This document shows positions 1 to 11,413 of a stretch of DNA of 64,000 nt, one piece after another. How positions within the stretch are numbered: the first letter of the stretch is position 1; each line of letters begins with the position of its first letter. This DNA comes from Chamaecyparis obtusa (lineage: Eukaryota > Streptophyta > Pinopsida > Cupressales > Cupressaceae): NCBI GenBank assembly GCA_027943335.1, contig BSBK01001118.1:2732501-2796500 (forward strand), read 5' to 3'. Under the pieces are notes generated by a model. It searched no databases. It was not told the origin of the DNA and saw only the letters and a program-made list of their open reading frames with translations. Both the position numbers and the translations under genes were made by a program.

Positions 1-650
1 GCTTTTCCCTAGGTGGGTCCAAGGAGATCCCTAGTTGTTCACAAAACCCTCAATAAAACACCAAACCTTGGTTAGGGAATTGTACGGAAAAATGAAGCCC
101 TAGAACCTCAAAAATATTTGAGGTGATGTTAAATCAATTCAAAACCCCAAAGAGAGTTTTAGGGTCATTGTATAAGGTTGTGATGAAAAGGCCTATTTTC
201 TCAGAGTAGGAGACCTAATAGGGGCTCTTTTCTAGTAGGCTTATTTTTAGACTAATTGATGGAATCGGTAAGGAAGCTAAGCATGGAGAGTCTTCCAAAG
301 CATCTAGTTGAACAATTTGAAGAGTATATTAACACCTCCACACCTCTACAAGTGAATTTGTTTACATTGGTGGTGGAATTTCCTTAAAGCTTAGTAAGTG
401 CCAGTGTTTTGGCAAGGTAGTTGAGCACCAAGAACTTAATTATTTTGGTGAAGCATCCCTTGATAGATAGGTTGGTTTGTAGACCAGGGGATCAAGATCA
501 TGATAATTATCCTATAGGTCAAAGGTTGTGGGGAAGAAGAACCCTAAAAGGTCCTTTAAAGTGACCTAATTGTGAAGGTGTGATAAGAAGAACCAACCTC
601 CTTATCAATTATGGTCAGTTTTAGAATTTTTTATCTCTCTCTCTCTCAAA
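1..650 (+). repeat. Direct repeat R1a, gypsy leader/gag-side remnant
   Basis: This stretch is repeated at about 12281-13145 with many substitutions. It ends in a CT tract (about 636-648) followed by AAGTTAATCAA, exactly as the second copy does. Relative to the second copy it lacks about 160 bp near its start (12313-12474 there). It is followed directly by RNase H/integrase coding sequence, so I infer it is the LTR-end, leader or gag side of the same gypsy family with the middle of pol deleted. I see no convincing reading frame in it. Confidence 0.6.
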
Positions 651-1867
651 GTTAATCAATAAGGTGGTAGATGCTTTAAGAATAATATTGTTGACAGTAC
701 AAGAATTTCATCTCCAAAGCATTGTCATAGAAATTTTTAAAAACCTTTACAAAGATGATGAGGATTTCTTTGAAGCTTACAAGGTATGTTCTGATTTTTA
801 GAGTCATTTCCACAGTGAATTTGTAGAATATACATTGAAAAGTGGTATTTTGTTTAAGGGGGACAAATTATGTGTACCTAAAGGTTCAATGAGTGGAAAC
901 CTCATTCAAGAGAAGCACAATGAAAGTCTTAGTATGAATTTTGGCCTAGACAAGACATTAGAACTAGTTCAAAGGTTTTACTATTGGCCTAAGAAGCCTA
1001 CAGATGTAAGAAAGTATGTGGAACAATGTGTGATATGTCAAAGAGATAAAGGAGGAGTTATAAATGTAGGCTTATACCAGCCTTTACCCATTCCCAATTG
1101 GCCATGTGAGTGCATTAGCATGGACTTCATAGTGGGACTTCCCAAGACCAAAACAGGGTTGGATAGTATATATGTGGTAGTTGACAGATTTAGCAAGATG
1201 AGCCATTTCATCCCTTGCAAGACTACCCATGATGCTAGCTACATAGCTCATCTCTTCTTCGAGGAGGTTGTGAGGATGCATGGTCTTCCCCTAAGCATTG
1301 TTTCAGACGGGGATCCCAAGTTCATGGGACATTTTTGGAAGACATTGTGGAGTAGATTGGGAACAAATTTGTCTTTTGGATCATCTTACCATACACAATT
1401 TGAGGTGATCAATATGGTGTTAGGAAGCCTACTTAGATTCTTGAACAAGGAGTATGGGTTGACATGAGATCAAGTACTTCCATAGGTAGAGTTTTCCTAC
1501 AATGATAGTGTCAATAAGACTACTGACCGAAGTCCCTTTGAGATAGTGTATGGCTTGCATCCTAGAGGTATTAATGAACTAAGAGGCTTGGGAAAAATGG
1601 AGTATAGGAGTGGCCATGTTGAGGATTTCTCTCAAACAATGCAAGAGATACATGAGCAAGTCAAGAAGACTCTCACCAAGGCTACCTAAAAGTTGAAGGC
1701 TAAAATGGATGAGAGAATAAAGGATGTACAGTTTGAGGTAGGTGACCTTGTCATGGTGCAATTGAACAAATCCAAATTGCAAAAAGGTGTCCCTACCAAA
1801 TTACAAATGAAGAGAGTGAGACCATGTAATGTCCTAGCCAAATATGGAGCTAATGCTCATAAGGTAG
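651..1867 (+). pseudogene. Ty3/gypsy pol remnant: RNase H end and integrase
   Basis: Reading on the + strand, the segment opens with the end of RNase H (a VDAL-type motif near 670). After one in-frame stop near 800 comes an integrase open from 835 to 1467. The zinc-binding region keeps the first His (near HNES) and the CVIC cysteines, but the second His is replaced (SMNFG). The catalytic core keeps both Asp regions (SMDFIVGLP and VSDGDPKF). The region expected to carry the catalytic Glu is altered (HTQFEVINMV), so the enzyme is probably dead. Stops near 1465, 1483 and 1687 interrupt the rest, which continues to 1867 as the integrase C-terminal domain. The missing end lies at 11070, beyond the nested element. 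Family: chromovirus-type Ty3/gypsy, supported by the chromodomain there. Confidence 0.9.
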
Positions 1868-2708
1868 TGTGTGATGATATTATTCACCTTCATGAAATTA
1901 CAAGATTAACTAAGAACAACAAGAATTAGAGTGAGAACTAATCTAATCAATGCACAATTAATCTATCAACATCTCATGGATCTCTAAAATAAAGTGGTAA
2001 ATGAGGCTCTCAGCTATGATCCTCACTAGTGACACTCTAAAGATGAGAATTAAGCTATATGATATGCAATTAAGATCTATTCAATCAAATTCTAGCTCTA
2101 TTTGATGAACAATCTACTATGATCAAAGCAATTAAGCTATTAAAATTGACAAGTGAGTGGTGTGGATGCAAATTGCAAGAGCTTTGCTGTAATTCAAAGA
2201 TATGGAATGGATCCTTAATGCCTCAAAATGCTTTCTACTTATAGGATTTTCCCAAGGGTAGGGGGTAGAGTGAGTTGATCATGGTTATGCTTGGGTAAGG
2301 TCAATTGGCTTTGCTTTGTCCATAAATGGGGGGACAAGGAGGGGAAAATCATTTAAATGGTTTTAAAAGGCTGGACCATTTCAACAAAAGTGAGTGATTT
2401 GTGTCCATTTTGTCTCCAATTTGCTTTGTTGAGGGAAATTATGATTTATTAATTAATTAAAGTAATTAAATTTAGCCATGAAGGGTAAGAGGTTCATTTT
2501 GATTTTTGCTTTCAACAACTATGTCATTAATTGAATTTAATCAATTTCATAGTTTTTTTCCCCTTTTCAAGCTTTATTTAATCATTTAATTGAATTTTCC
2601 TTTGATTTGAATTGCCTTTGTTCCATTTATTGATTTTTCATGCTATTTTGATGATTTGATTGCACTTTTTGATCCATTTAAGCCTTTGACCAATTTTATG
2701 TGTCTACA
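1868..2708 (-). repeat. 3' LTR of nested element
   Basis: This 841-bp repeat is nearly identical to 10229-11069 and begins TGTGTGATGAT and ends TCTACA on the + strand. Read on the element strand it starts TGTAGACA. The few differences between the two LTRs suggest a comparatively young insertion. Confidence 0.92.
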
Positions 2709-2721
2709 AATGCCCCTCTTT
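2709..2721 (-). other. Polypurine tract of nested element
   Basis: On the - strand AAAGAGGGGCATT immediately precedes the LTR start TGTAGACA. This is the expected position for the plus-strand primer and it fixes the element orientation. Confidence 0.8.
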
Positions 2722-2757
2722 GAGTCGATGTGTGAAGAGCACCAATTAAAAGATTCT

Positions 2758-3440
2758 TTATGTCCTGATGATCTGATTATGTTCTGGTTCTATGATTCCT
2801 TGATACCTCTGATAGTTGGTACGATGATATGATACTGTCTCTGATAGTGATATGCTGCCTGATATGATATGATAAACTGATCTGATACTGATTTGCCTCC
2901 TGATATGAAACTGATATGATATGATACTGATATGATAACCTGATATGATATGCCCCACTGATAAATGTTTTTGATGCGATGCCAATTTGATACTCTGATG
3001 CCCCCTCAGAAATAAAACATATTGATTCCTTGATTTGAAAGATTTTGATTGATTGGTCCAATATGTTTTCATTTCTGAAAAATATTGATGATATGCCGTG
3101 ACTTACAATTTGCATATCCAAGATAGATAGGTCTGTTGTAGTTAAGAAAAATAAGTGATTATAATAACAGGATAATGGTACCAATGAATGTGATTTGTCA
3201 ATCTGATAGGATAGTAAAACTGATATGGGATAACTGATCAGTGTGAAAACTAATACAGTTGATAGGATTGATCTTGATCAGTGTGAAAACCAATATGGGA
3301 TCCTGATAGGATTGATAAACTGATACTTCACTCTCAAGACATAGAGACATGAACAAATAATGATAGGTTTGATTGCTTTGATTGACTTGATTGATTGACG
3401 TAAGATGATTCACTGATATAAAATACTAATACGATTCCCT
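2758..3440. repeat. Degenerate CTGATATGATATGA repeat region
   Basis: Short units related to CTGATATGATATGA recur irregularly here, grading into GATCAGTGTGAAAACYAATA units near 3235-3300 (two copies about 50 bp apart). Long apparent reading frames on the - strand are a by-product of the repeat and do not look like protein genes. Confidence 0.6.
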
Positions 3441-5525
3441 TGATTTGCAAAACAGGCACATTTTCGTAAATGATATATATACGGACCTTAGCTTCTTAGA
3501 TATTTAGACTTAAGTCATGGGTTGACCTAGCTAGAGTATATGTTATTCAGATGATTGATTATGGAGCTCCTTCAGTTTGTTGATATTGTATCATGTTTCA
3601 GTTATTGATCAGGACTTGGATGTATCACTTTGATGACATTGTATCTTTGATTAGATAGACTTAATGGATCTTTGATATTATGGACACTTATTTGATTTAT
3701 GGACTTTCCTTGATTCTTGATTAAACCCCCCCATTTGATGATTGATCAAGATTTTGATTGAATGAACCCCCTTGTCCTTGGAAAAATTTACCACAAGTAA
3801 TCAGCTTATGTAATTAATCTAACATGATAATGCAATTAACCTTCCATGATAATGCAGTGCAATGCAACTAAGTGTCACTAGTTTTTAGCAAATAAATGCC
3901 TTGAGGATAAATTTTCATCATTGAGCATTTTGGGACCAAAAAGTCGATACAATCACCACTGCCCACTGACATGATGATATGAATACCGCTTTTATCCCAT
4001 TTGGTAACCTCCTTTTTGGAAACTAGTACAACCCTCGCTAGTTGGATGACCAAACTATGGGAGTATGAATACTAATCCATTTTCTCAAACAATCAAAGGT
4101 CAACCTTCCACACTACATGAAAGTCCTCAATGGTTCTTTGGTGACCATGTCGTTAGATGAATTAACATAAGTTGTTGGATCTTCCTCAAGACAGTCACTC
4201 AAAGACAAGAAAAATATCATGTCTCCATCATCGCCAATCTAGTCGAAACCTCATTGATTAGCTAAAAAGATGTGATAAAAATCAATGTAAGTAAAGACCA
4301 TCAAAAGAAAGCTTCAAGTGTTTTGCATTGTTTCATGATTTTCAAAAAGTATTTCCAAGTATGCTGATCTTTAAAGTGTTTTGTCAATTTTTAATCCCGA
4401 ATAATAAAGTTAATGAAGACTCAAGGATCAAGTTGGAGGCTCAAATACTTGGGTATGAACAATGATATCCATCAAAGGTTCAAGAAAATCTCTCTCTTCT
4501 GAAGCTCTGATAACTCTCTGATGTGTGACCGACTATAGCACTATTGAATCCGTTGATTCAAATCAAATGCCCCTGATTGGATAGGAAAAATGTTGGACTT
4601 GAGCAAACTTCCAAGATTTTACAAAAACTCAGTTCATGCCAGATGCATCTAGAAGCACTTTATGCTTTACTTTTTACCATCTCTCAAACAAGATCACATT
4701 GGTTTGTCCCCAATGTCTAGAAGGATATAGGACATGAAAGATGGATTTTCAAGCTAATGGATTAGAGATGGAAAGACTATGATGGAAGAAGTATGTGAAT
4801 GTGACCCATAGGACTATCTCCTCAAGAGTACCCAAGCTAAGGAAAAAATGATATAGCAATGTGAAGCATGTTTTTGGATAAGCCATGGAAGTCAATTGTG
4901 CAGGGCTAGATAGTGTATAGGATAACGATCTGCTGCCATGAAAAGAAGTGATCCAAAAGAGTGGACATGTCAAGAAGTTCTTGATAATAATTTTTATTTT
5001 TTTTCTTCATCTTGATCAAGACTAAGGGTCAATTTGGGTAAGATGTGTATAAGATAACACAATCATGATAAAGGAGTGATGAAGGCTATGACGGGATGTT
5101 TTGGGATTATGAAAAGACTATCAAGGAATGATGAAGGTGAATTTGGGATAAGAAAGATCATGATAGGGTAACATGGATGCAACAAGTACATAAGCTAATG
5201 GAAAGGATAATGGATGTCAAGATACTTGATGCTCATGGATGTGTTCAACCTTGTCAAGATTAAGGTGATAGAGGAAGTATGGATGAAAGTGAGATAAATG
5301 ATTGGAAGATGGTGAATGGTATGAATGAAACTTGCCACCAAGTGTAGAGTGCAAGAAGGAATAATTACACATGACGCCTGTTTGTCAGGTTTTCATCATG
5401 GTACTTGTCTAAGGCACCACAAGAAGTAGTTTTTACCATAAGACAGATTTATTTCTCTTTACTTTTGCTACCAAGGTGCCTATTACTAGGTTTTCACCAA
5501 GGCACTTTTTTTTTTTTCATTTTTT
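3441..5525. other. Internal region of nested element, no gene seen
   Basis: AT-rich internal sequence of the nested LTR element. I see no long reading frame with recognisable domains on either strand. It ends in a T-rich tract (about 5508-5570) that encodes the lysine-rich tail of the protein to its right. Confidence 0.5.
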
Positions 5526-7505
5526 TCATTTTTTCTTTGTTTTTTTTTTCTCTTTTTTTTTTGTACTTTTCAATATTTTCCCAACATCAAAATCTTTGGA
5601 CAATGCTCCTCTAAAAGATATGCTATAATAAACCATGGGTATGACTAGGATGCTCAAAGATATTGATAAGAGGGATGGAAGTACAGAAAGTATGCATTGG
5701 AAAATGAATGTGAGGATAAGAAGAAGGTATGTTGCAGATGGGAATGTTGGCAAGATCAACTTTGACACACACTTTGAAGGGTGGTGGATTGATAGAGGAA
5801 CGATAGATGAAGGAGGTAAGGATCCTTTTGAGGTAGTGGATTTTTGGATATGAGAACCCAAATTAGACTTGGAAAGTGGAGGATGTTTGGAAGGAGATGG
5901 AATGGAAGCCTTTGGAAGCTTGAATGTTAATTTTGATTCTTCTTTTGTGTGCAAGTCCTTCAAAAGTGACTTTGGAATCCACATATTCTTTGATTTTTCT
6001 TCCTTTTGTGATGCTTTTGAATGCACTTCTTCAATAAGGGATTTAGGAACCCACATTTTATTTTTTTCTTTTTTCTTGGTGGACCTTTGCAGCCTTTTGG
6101 ATATTTCATTTTTTTTTTCATTCACATGTTGATTAGATGGGACATTGTGATTTTTATACACATATGGATTCTTGGATTTATGATTTTTATGTTGTACATC
6201 AAAATTGCTTCCAAAAGACTTGGGAATTGTGGATGAATAGGAATAATATGAAGGGTTCATATGGATTGGTGTTTGGACATTCTTCAAGTATGTGTGCCTT
6301 CGTTGATCTTGATACATGGTAGGGTAAGTGAATGGATAGCTAGGGATGATAGGAATAGAGGATGGAGGAATATATGGACCTAATATGGATGGAAGGAATG
6401 AAGACTTTTGTTTTGGGACATAGGCATCCAAAATGGATTTAGAGGATAGTGAAGGAATATGGTGGCGTTTGAATGGAGGAATATAAGGTGTGAAAGGGAT
6501 ATCAATATCTTTGGAAGGAACTGCATCGCCAAGATTCTTATCTTTAGGATTTATCTTTATACCAATAGGCTCATGAATAGCTTTGATAGGAACACATTTG
6601 ATAGGATCAACTGAAGCTTGAAGGGATTCATTATCATGCAAGGGATTTGGAAGAATGATGGTTTCTTGAGGTGAACATGGAGGAATATGACAAGGAAATG
6701 AAGGGATACTTCGATCTTGACAAGGATCTTCAAATAGTGTAGAGAGAGTATCTTGCTCTTGATTTTCAATATGCTCATTGGAAGTTATGGAAGGGATATC
6801 TTGATCTTGCTTGGGAAGTGAAGAAAATATGGAACTTGGAAGGGTAATTGGATCTTGGAGTGGAAGGATATCATCTTGGAAGCCATGAAAGAATGCAAGG
6901 GGATCATCACAAGGTTTGAGGGATATGGGACCTTCATCAAATATGGGAGGAGATTGTGTATAATCTTGATCTTGATCTTTATCACTATTTGTTTCTTTTC
7001 TCTTTGAATTATCTTCTTGACATGGAGCCACTTCTAAGGATAAGGTAGATGTTTGGATATGCATGGGGGATGTTTGGAGGTATGATGTAGGATCCTCTTG
7101 AATGGGTATAATAGGCATTGAAGCACATGAAGCCTTCGGGTCCAAGATCTTTGAAGCATGGAAATGATCTATTGCAAGGTGTAAGTTAGCTTGGGTTTCT
7201 TTTAGAGGTAGCCCTTGAGGGTAGACATAGTCAATGGGAAAAGTATCCTCATTAGGCTCATTCTTTGATGGAGGAATTTTGGATAGTTGTGGAGCTTTGG
7301 GAGATGAAGAAAAGATGAAAGGAATGCTAGCTATGGGAGGATCTTTGCTAGATAGAGGTTCGGGAGATGGACAAAGGATGAAAGGATTACTCTTGCTATA
7401 TGGATGTTTATGCATTAGATCTTTCTTGAGAGTGGCATTTTTCACTTCATACTCTTTATTATCTTGATCACAAATAGTTTGATTATGAAATTTCCTTTGA
7501 TCCAA
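5526..7505 (-). CDS. Ser/Pro/Lys-rich protein of nested element
   Basis: A 659-codon open frame on the - strand, the largest in the window. The protein is rich in Ser, Pro, Ile, Lys and Gln, with no catalytic motif I recognise. Near residues 480-540 it carries a short internal repeat, W[VI]PKSL followed by a charged stretch, twice. Before that are several Tyr/Pro-rich blocks (YIPP types), and after it a hydrophobic segment near residues 600-635 (LLLILTFIFQCILSVL). It ends in a poly-Lys tail encoded by a T-rich tract. It overlaps the frame to its right by 64 bp in a different phase, and the overlap looks like one protein split by a single frameshift. Position downstream of the PBS suggests a gag-like or accessory element protein, but the family is unrecognised. 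Confidence 0.6.
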   Translation of the reverse strand: MDQRKFHNQTICDQDNKEYEVKNATLKKDLMHKHPYSKSNPFILCPSPEPLSSKDPPIASIPFIFSSSPKAPQLSKIPPSKNEPNEDTFPIDYVYPQGLPLKETQANLHLAIDHFHASKILDPKASCASMPIIPIQEDPTSYLQTSPMHIQTSTLSLEVAPCQEDNSKRKETNSDKDQDQDYTQSPPIFDEGPISLKPCDDPLAFFHGFQDDILPLQDPITLPSSIFSSLPKQDQDIPSITSNEHIENQEQDTLSTLFEDPCQDRSIPSFPCHIPPCSPQETIILPNPLHDNESLQASVDPIKCVPIKAIHEPIGIKINPKDKNLGDAVPSKDIDIPFTPYIPPFKRHHIPSLSSKSILDAYVPKQKSSFLPSILGPYIPPSSIPIIPSYPFTYPTMYQDQRRHTYLKNVQTPIHMNPSYYSYSSTIPKSFGSNFDVQHKNHKSKNPYVYKNHNVPSNQHVNEKKNEISKRLQRSTKKKEKNKMWVPKSLIEEVHSKASQKEEKSKNMWIPKSLLKDLHTKEESKLTFKLPKASIPSPSKHPPLSKSNLGSHIQKSTTSKGSLPPSSIVPLSIHHPSKCVSKLILPTFPSATYLLLILTFIFQCILSVLPSLLSISLSILVIPMVYYSISFRGALSKDFDVGKILKSTKKKEKKKTKKK

Positions 7506-7888
7506 ATAGGTTTGTCACTCTTAAATGCTTGTTTTTGTGAGGAGGATGAAGATACGGATGGCTCATCATCATAAAGAAAAGGACACCTTAATCTTAACAA
7601 TGACTTTTTAGATGGTATCTTTTTTTGTTTTTCCTCATTCTCCCACAAGGTTGATGTGTCAAAATCATGAGGAAGCTTAACTCCTGATTGAGCTAACTTC
7701 ATGAAGTATGCTTCTTTATTTCTTTCCAAAACTAATTGCATCATTTTCACGAACATGGGATCTTGGAGTGCTTCCGAAACTTCATCTTCAGATACTTCAT
7801 CATCTTGATTCCAATGGAGATTTTGATCTTGATTTTGATAATTGCTCTCCATAATAGGGTTGATTTTTTTCTCAAATAGCCTCATCAT
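7442..7888 (-). CDS. N-terminal part of the same element protein
   Basis: This 148-codon frame lies just upstream of the 659-codon frame on the - strand. It is acidic near its start (QDDEVSEDEVSEALQDP) and then Lys-rich. Its last 20 or so codons run out of phase with the downstream frame, which is what a single indel in a roughly 790-residue protein would give. A programmed frameshift is an alternative, but I see no obvious slippery site with a structure. Function unknown. Confidence 0.5.
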   Translation of the reverse strand: MMRLFEKKINPIMESNYQNQDQNLHWNQDDEVSEDEVSEALQDPMFVKMMQLVLERNKEAYFMKLAQSGVKLPHDFDTSTLWENEEKQKKIPSKKSLLRLRCPFLYDDEPSVSSSSSQKQAFKSDKPIWIKGNFIIKLFVIKIIKSMK

Positions 7889-9706
7889 TATAAATGATTT
7901 TCAAGGATATGATCTATTTGTTGCACTAATAAAAAATAGCTCCAAAAAGGGTATCCAAATATGAAACCAATTTTTTCTGAATCTCTCGGGAAATACTCTC
8001 TATTTGCCCTTTTGTGTTTCTGGGTGTCACTGAACCAAGCATAGGCGTGACCAAAACTCCTGTAGGTTTGCCTTGGTTTGTTGTTAGGTGATCCTCTGTA
8101 GGTTCTTAGGTGACACTTTACTGTTACTAAGCGGGTTTCCAATTCTTCCAGGTGTGTCTCAATTTTTTCTAAGCGTGACTTTAGGATGTCTATGCGGCTT
8201 TGAATAAGTCATAAGCATGACTAAATCTCTGTTAGGCGAGTTGTTTTTATGCATAGGTGACACTTCTCTAACCAGGGTGTAAGGTTTTTTATTTTTAAAA
8301 TGTTTAAGATTAGATTTTTCAAAATTTTCTTGTTTGAAAATAAAAAACAAATGCAGCACACACATCAATGTCTCTAAAAACAATCTAATGTGTATATTCT
8401 CGAATGTTTTCACAAGTATAGCACAAGAATAGATTCCAAATAGCCTACCTAAAGTCAAATTGTCTTGTAAACATGGCTCTACAAGGTGGCTTTGCTATTT
8501 TATCCAAGTTTTAGTAAATATTCTGTTCAAAATGGATTAAAATCTCCCATCCCCCAAGTATGTTAAGGGGCTTCCCACACGCACCGAAGCACGATTTTGC
8601 ACAATCTGTGAGGACTACTAGAGGAAGTTCAAGAAATTAAAATCCTTTTGTCATGCACCCCATTAAGGATACATGTGTTTCATTTTATAGTGGGTCGGAT
8701 TCTCGCGGCAAAAGAAAGTGTATCCCACTTTGGGTTGTCCCTCTCACCGGCCCTTTAAGGCAATCTCGGGAGGCGAGCCCACTAAGTTCTAAACATGTTC
8801 ATTTTAAAGTAGGGAAAGCAAACACATACAATCAATGATTCTTTTTCAACCCCGTGACAAAGGGGTTCTTATAATTTGAAGTGTTTTTGGTTCTTTCCTT
8901 TTAATGATTATCGATGTTTAGAAATTTGACAATGTCACAAGCTAAGGGAAAATGCAAGCTTGATATGAAAAATACCTCAACCGATGCTAGCAAAGGCTAG
9001 GGGCATTTTTAAGTAGTAGTTTTTTCTTGCTTCTCTCTCCAATTTTTCTTACCTTGGCAAGTGTGTTCCCTCCACCAACAAGTTGGTCGGCACAAACAAA
9101 CAAAGTGAGGGGAAACCAAGATCAAAAGCTTGAAATACTACAATTTGATTATGCTCTTGATTCTTTTTACTCAAATACTTTGCAAATTTTACAAACTTAG
9201 GGACTAAATTCCCAATTCAAAGAAACATATTTCAGTTTGTAAGCATTTAGGACAGCAAGGTATACTCTAATAGGATGTACCTTAGTATCTTCATCCAATG
9301 TTGTCTCAAGAACCACCTTATTGTGTGCTTGATTCTCCTTCTTAATCCTTTTTGTCAAGGCTTTATCTTCTTGATTGACTCTATTTTCTGGCTTCTTCAC
9401 CTTCAGATGCTTGTTCATTTACTGTTTAAACAACATAACAGCAAATTACTCCTTGAGATTTATCAATTTAAACGTGAAAATAAGCCAGAGACATCAGGCG
9501 ACATAATCCAGCTAGTACGCGTGAGTAAACTGTGTATAGGCGTAACATTATCAGTAGCAAGTGTCACAGTTAAGGGCTCAAGCGATACCAAAATTTACAC
9601 AAGCATGGGCAGTTTAATCGAAAGCGTGACTAGAAGATTAAATTGCGCAAAACAGTAAATTCAAAGCGACAAAATACACTATTAAGCGATAAATTTTCTT
9701 GCAAAA
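7889..9706. other. Nested element leader side with scattered GCGTGAC motifs
   Basis: No gene is recognisable. Between about 8020 and 8250, and again from 9500, short words of the type AGGCGTGAC or AGGTGACAC recur every 25-60 bp. A region near 8650-8830 contains ordinary AT/GC-mixed sequence without clear coding potential. Confidence 0.45.
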
Positions 9707-9908
9707 GCGTGACTGAAAATATTGTACGCATGAATGAAATGCTTTTATGCATGACTAAATTGCTTGTATGTGTGAATGAAATTCTTTTACGCGTGAACAA
9801 AATTCTTGTACGCATGACTGAATTGCTTACACGCATGACTGAATTGCTTACACGCGTGACTGAATTGTTTTTACGCATGACTGAATTTCTTTTACGCGTG
9901 ATTGAAAC
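9707..9908. repeat. 24-bp minisatellite (ACGCRTGACTGAATTGCTTT type)
   Basis: About eight or nine tandem units of 24 bp, each containing CGCATGACTGAAT or CGCGTGACTGAAT. Because 24 is a multiple of three, both strands read open as eight-residue repeats (+ strand VRMTELLT type). I regard those frames as artefacts of the period. The units resemble the GCGTGAC words scattered on either side. Confidence 0.85.
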
Positions 9909-10204
9909 TATTAAAGGCAATGCAAATTCTCAAATTAAGCGACAGCAGTTTAAACATAAGTGATACTCCCTGTGTTGTAGGCGTGATTTGAAACCATAAA
10001 GGCTGAATGCTTTGCTGTTCCAGGCGTGCGTTTCCAGCTAACAGGCATAAGATCAGGCTTCTGAAGTGACACTGTAAGGATTTTAAGTGTGAATAGATCT
10101 CCCGTAGGCATGACTTTAGAAAATTCTTGCAGAAAACACACGGAAACCAGACAAAAATGTATGCAAAGATGATTTAGATCACAAATTTGTTAGTATTTGA
10201 GGCT

Positions 10205-10226
10205 CAAGGCCCCATGGTGGGTGCCA
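10205..10226 (-). other. Primer-binding-type site of nested element
   Basis: On the - strand TGGCACCCACCATGGGGCC begins two bases after the 5' LTR (10229-11069). The TGGCRCCC start is typical of plant gypsy primer-binding sites. I have not assigned the primer tRNA. Confidence 0.75.
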
Positions 10227-10228
10227 TT

Positions 10229-11069
10229 TGTGTGATGATATTATTCACCTTCATGAAATTACAAGATTAACTAAGAACAACAAGAATTAGAGTGAGAACT
10301 AATCTAATCAATGCACAATTAATCTATCAACATCTCATGGATCTCTAAAATAAAGTGGTAAATGAGGCTCTCAGCTATGATCCTCACTAGTGACACTCTA
10401 AAGATGAGAATTAAGCTATATGATATGCAATTAAGATCTATTCAATCAAATTCTAGCTCTATTTGATGAACAATCTACTATGATCAAAGCAATTAAGCTA
10501 TTAAAATTGACAAGTGAGTGGTGTGGATGCAAATTGCAAGAGCTTTGCTGCAATTCAAAGATATGGAATGGATCCTTAATGCCTCAAAATGCTTTCTACT
10601 TATAGGATTTTCCCAAGGGTAGGGGGTAGAGTGAGTTGATCATGGTTATGCTTGGGTAAGGTCAATTGGCTTTGCTTTGTCCATAAATGGGGGGACAAGG
10701 AGGGGACAATCATTTAAATGGTTTCAAAAGGCTGGACCATTTCAACAAAAGTGAGTGATTTGTGTCCATTTTGTCTCCAATTTTCTTTGTTGAGGGAAAT
10801 TATGATTTATTAATTAATTAAAGTAATTAAATTTAGCCATGAAGGGTAAGAGGTTCATTTTGATTTTTGCTTTCAACAACTATGTCATTAATTGAATTTA
10901 ATCAATTTCGTAGTGTTTTTCCCCTTTTCAAGCTTTATTTAATCATTTAATTGAATTTTCCTTTGATTTGAATTGCCTTTGTTCCATTTATTGATTTTTC
11001 ATGCTATTTTGATGATTTGATTGCACTTTTTGATCGATTTAAGCCTTTGACCAATTTTCCATGTCTACA
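10229..11069 (-). repeat. 5' LTR of nested element
   Basis: Partner of 1868-2708 with identical length (841 bp). It lies next to the primer-binding site, so it is the 5' LTR of an element on the - strand. It ends at the target duplication AGTAG (11070-11074). Confidence 0.92.
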
Positions 11070-11330
11070 AGTAGACTTACCTTTAGAATTTGGCATTTCA
11101 CCAGTGTTTAATGTACAAGATTTAGTTCCCTATAAAGGACCTATTGTTGCAGTAGAGGATTCAAGTTCTGAGTTAGTGTTACATGAAATAGCTCTACCTC
11201 CTAAAGCCCAGCTTCAAGCCGAGAAAATCTTGGAATATAGAGTCAAAAAGAGAACCAAACACAAAACTTACATGGAGCATCTTGTCTAGTGGTAGAAACA
11301 TCCATAATATAAGGCTAGATGGGTGGAGGA
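11070..11330 (+). pseudogene. Ty3/gypsy integrase C-terminus with chromodomain
   Basis: This is the resumed frame of the integrase interrupted at 1867. It starts with the GISPVFNVQDLVPYKG block typical of the gypsy integrase C-terminal domain. A chromodomain-like segment follows (EKILEYRVKKRTKHKTYMEH, then VEERSFP-type residues past a TAG stop at 11287-11289). Chromodomains mark the chromovirus branch of Ty3/gypsy and are thought to guide integration to particular chromatin. In-frame stops after 11287 show decay. Confidence 0.9.
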
Positions 11331-11401
11331 GAGAAGCTTCCCTAAGCTAAGCATTTACCTCTCTCTTTTGTCACCTACTTTTCCCTAATTTGTTCTTGTG
11401 C

Positions 11402-11413
11402 AGAGGGGGAGAT
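11402..11413 (+). other. Polypurine tract of gypsy element
   Basis: AGAGGGGGAGA immediately precedes the sequence TGTTGCAAGAGCG, the expected arrangement at the start of a 3' LTR. Confidence 0.75.

Larger units (their letters stand above)
1868..11069 (-). mobile_element. Nested 9.2-kb non-autonomous LTR retrotransposon
   Basis: Two 841-bp direct repeats (1868-2708 and 10229-11069) with TG...CA ends bound this element. On the - strand a primer-binding-type sequence, TGGCACCCACCATGGGGCC, lies two bases inside the right repeat. A purine-rich tract abuts the left repeat, so the element reads right to left. Flanking 5-mers are GGTAG (1863-1867) and AGTAG (11070-11074), a target duplication with one difference. 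It sits inside the C-terminal domain of a gypsy integrase, and the host frame resumes correctly past it. I recognise no reverse transcriptase or integrase inside, only a Ser/Pro/Lys-rich protein, so it is probably non-autonomous or belongs to a lineage that relies on a partner. Confidence 0.92.

Noticed and set aside
2758..3184. His/Tyr/Ser-rich frames of over 100 codons on the - strand
   Set aside because: The sequence is a degenerate CTGATATGATATGA repeat; the frames follow its composition.
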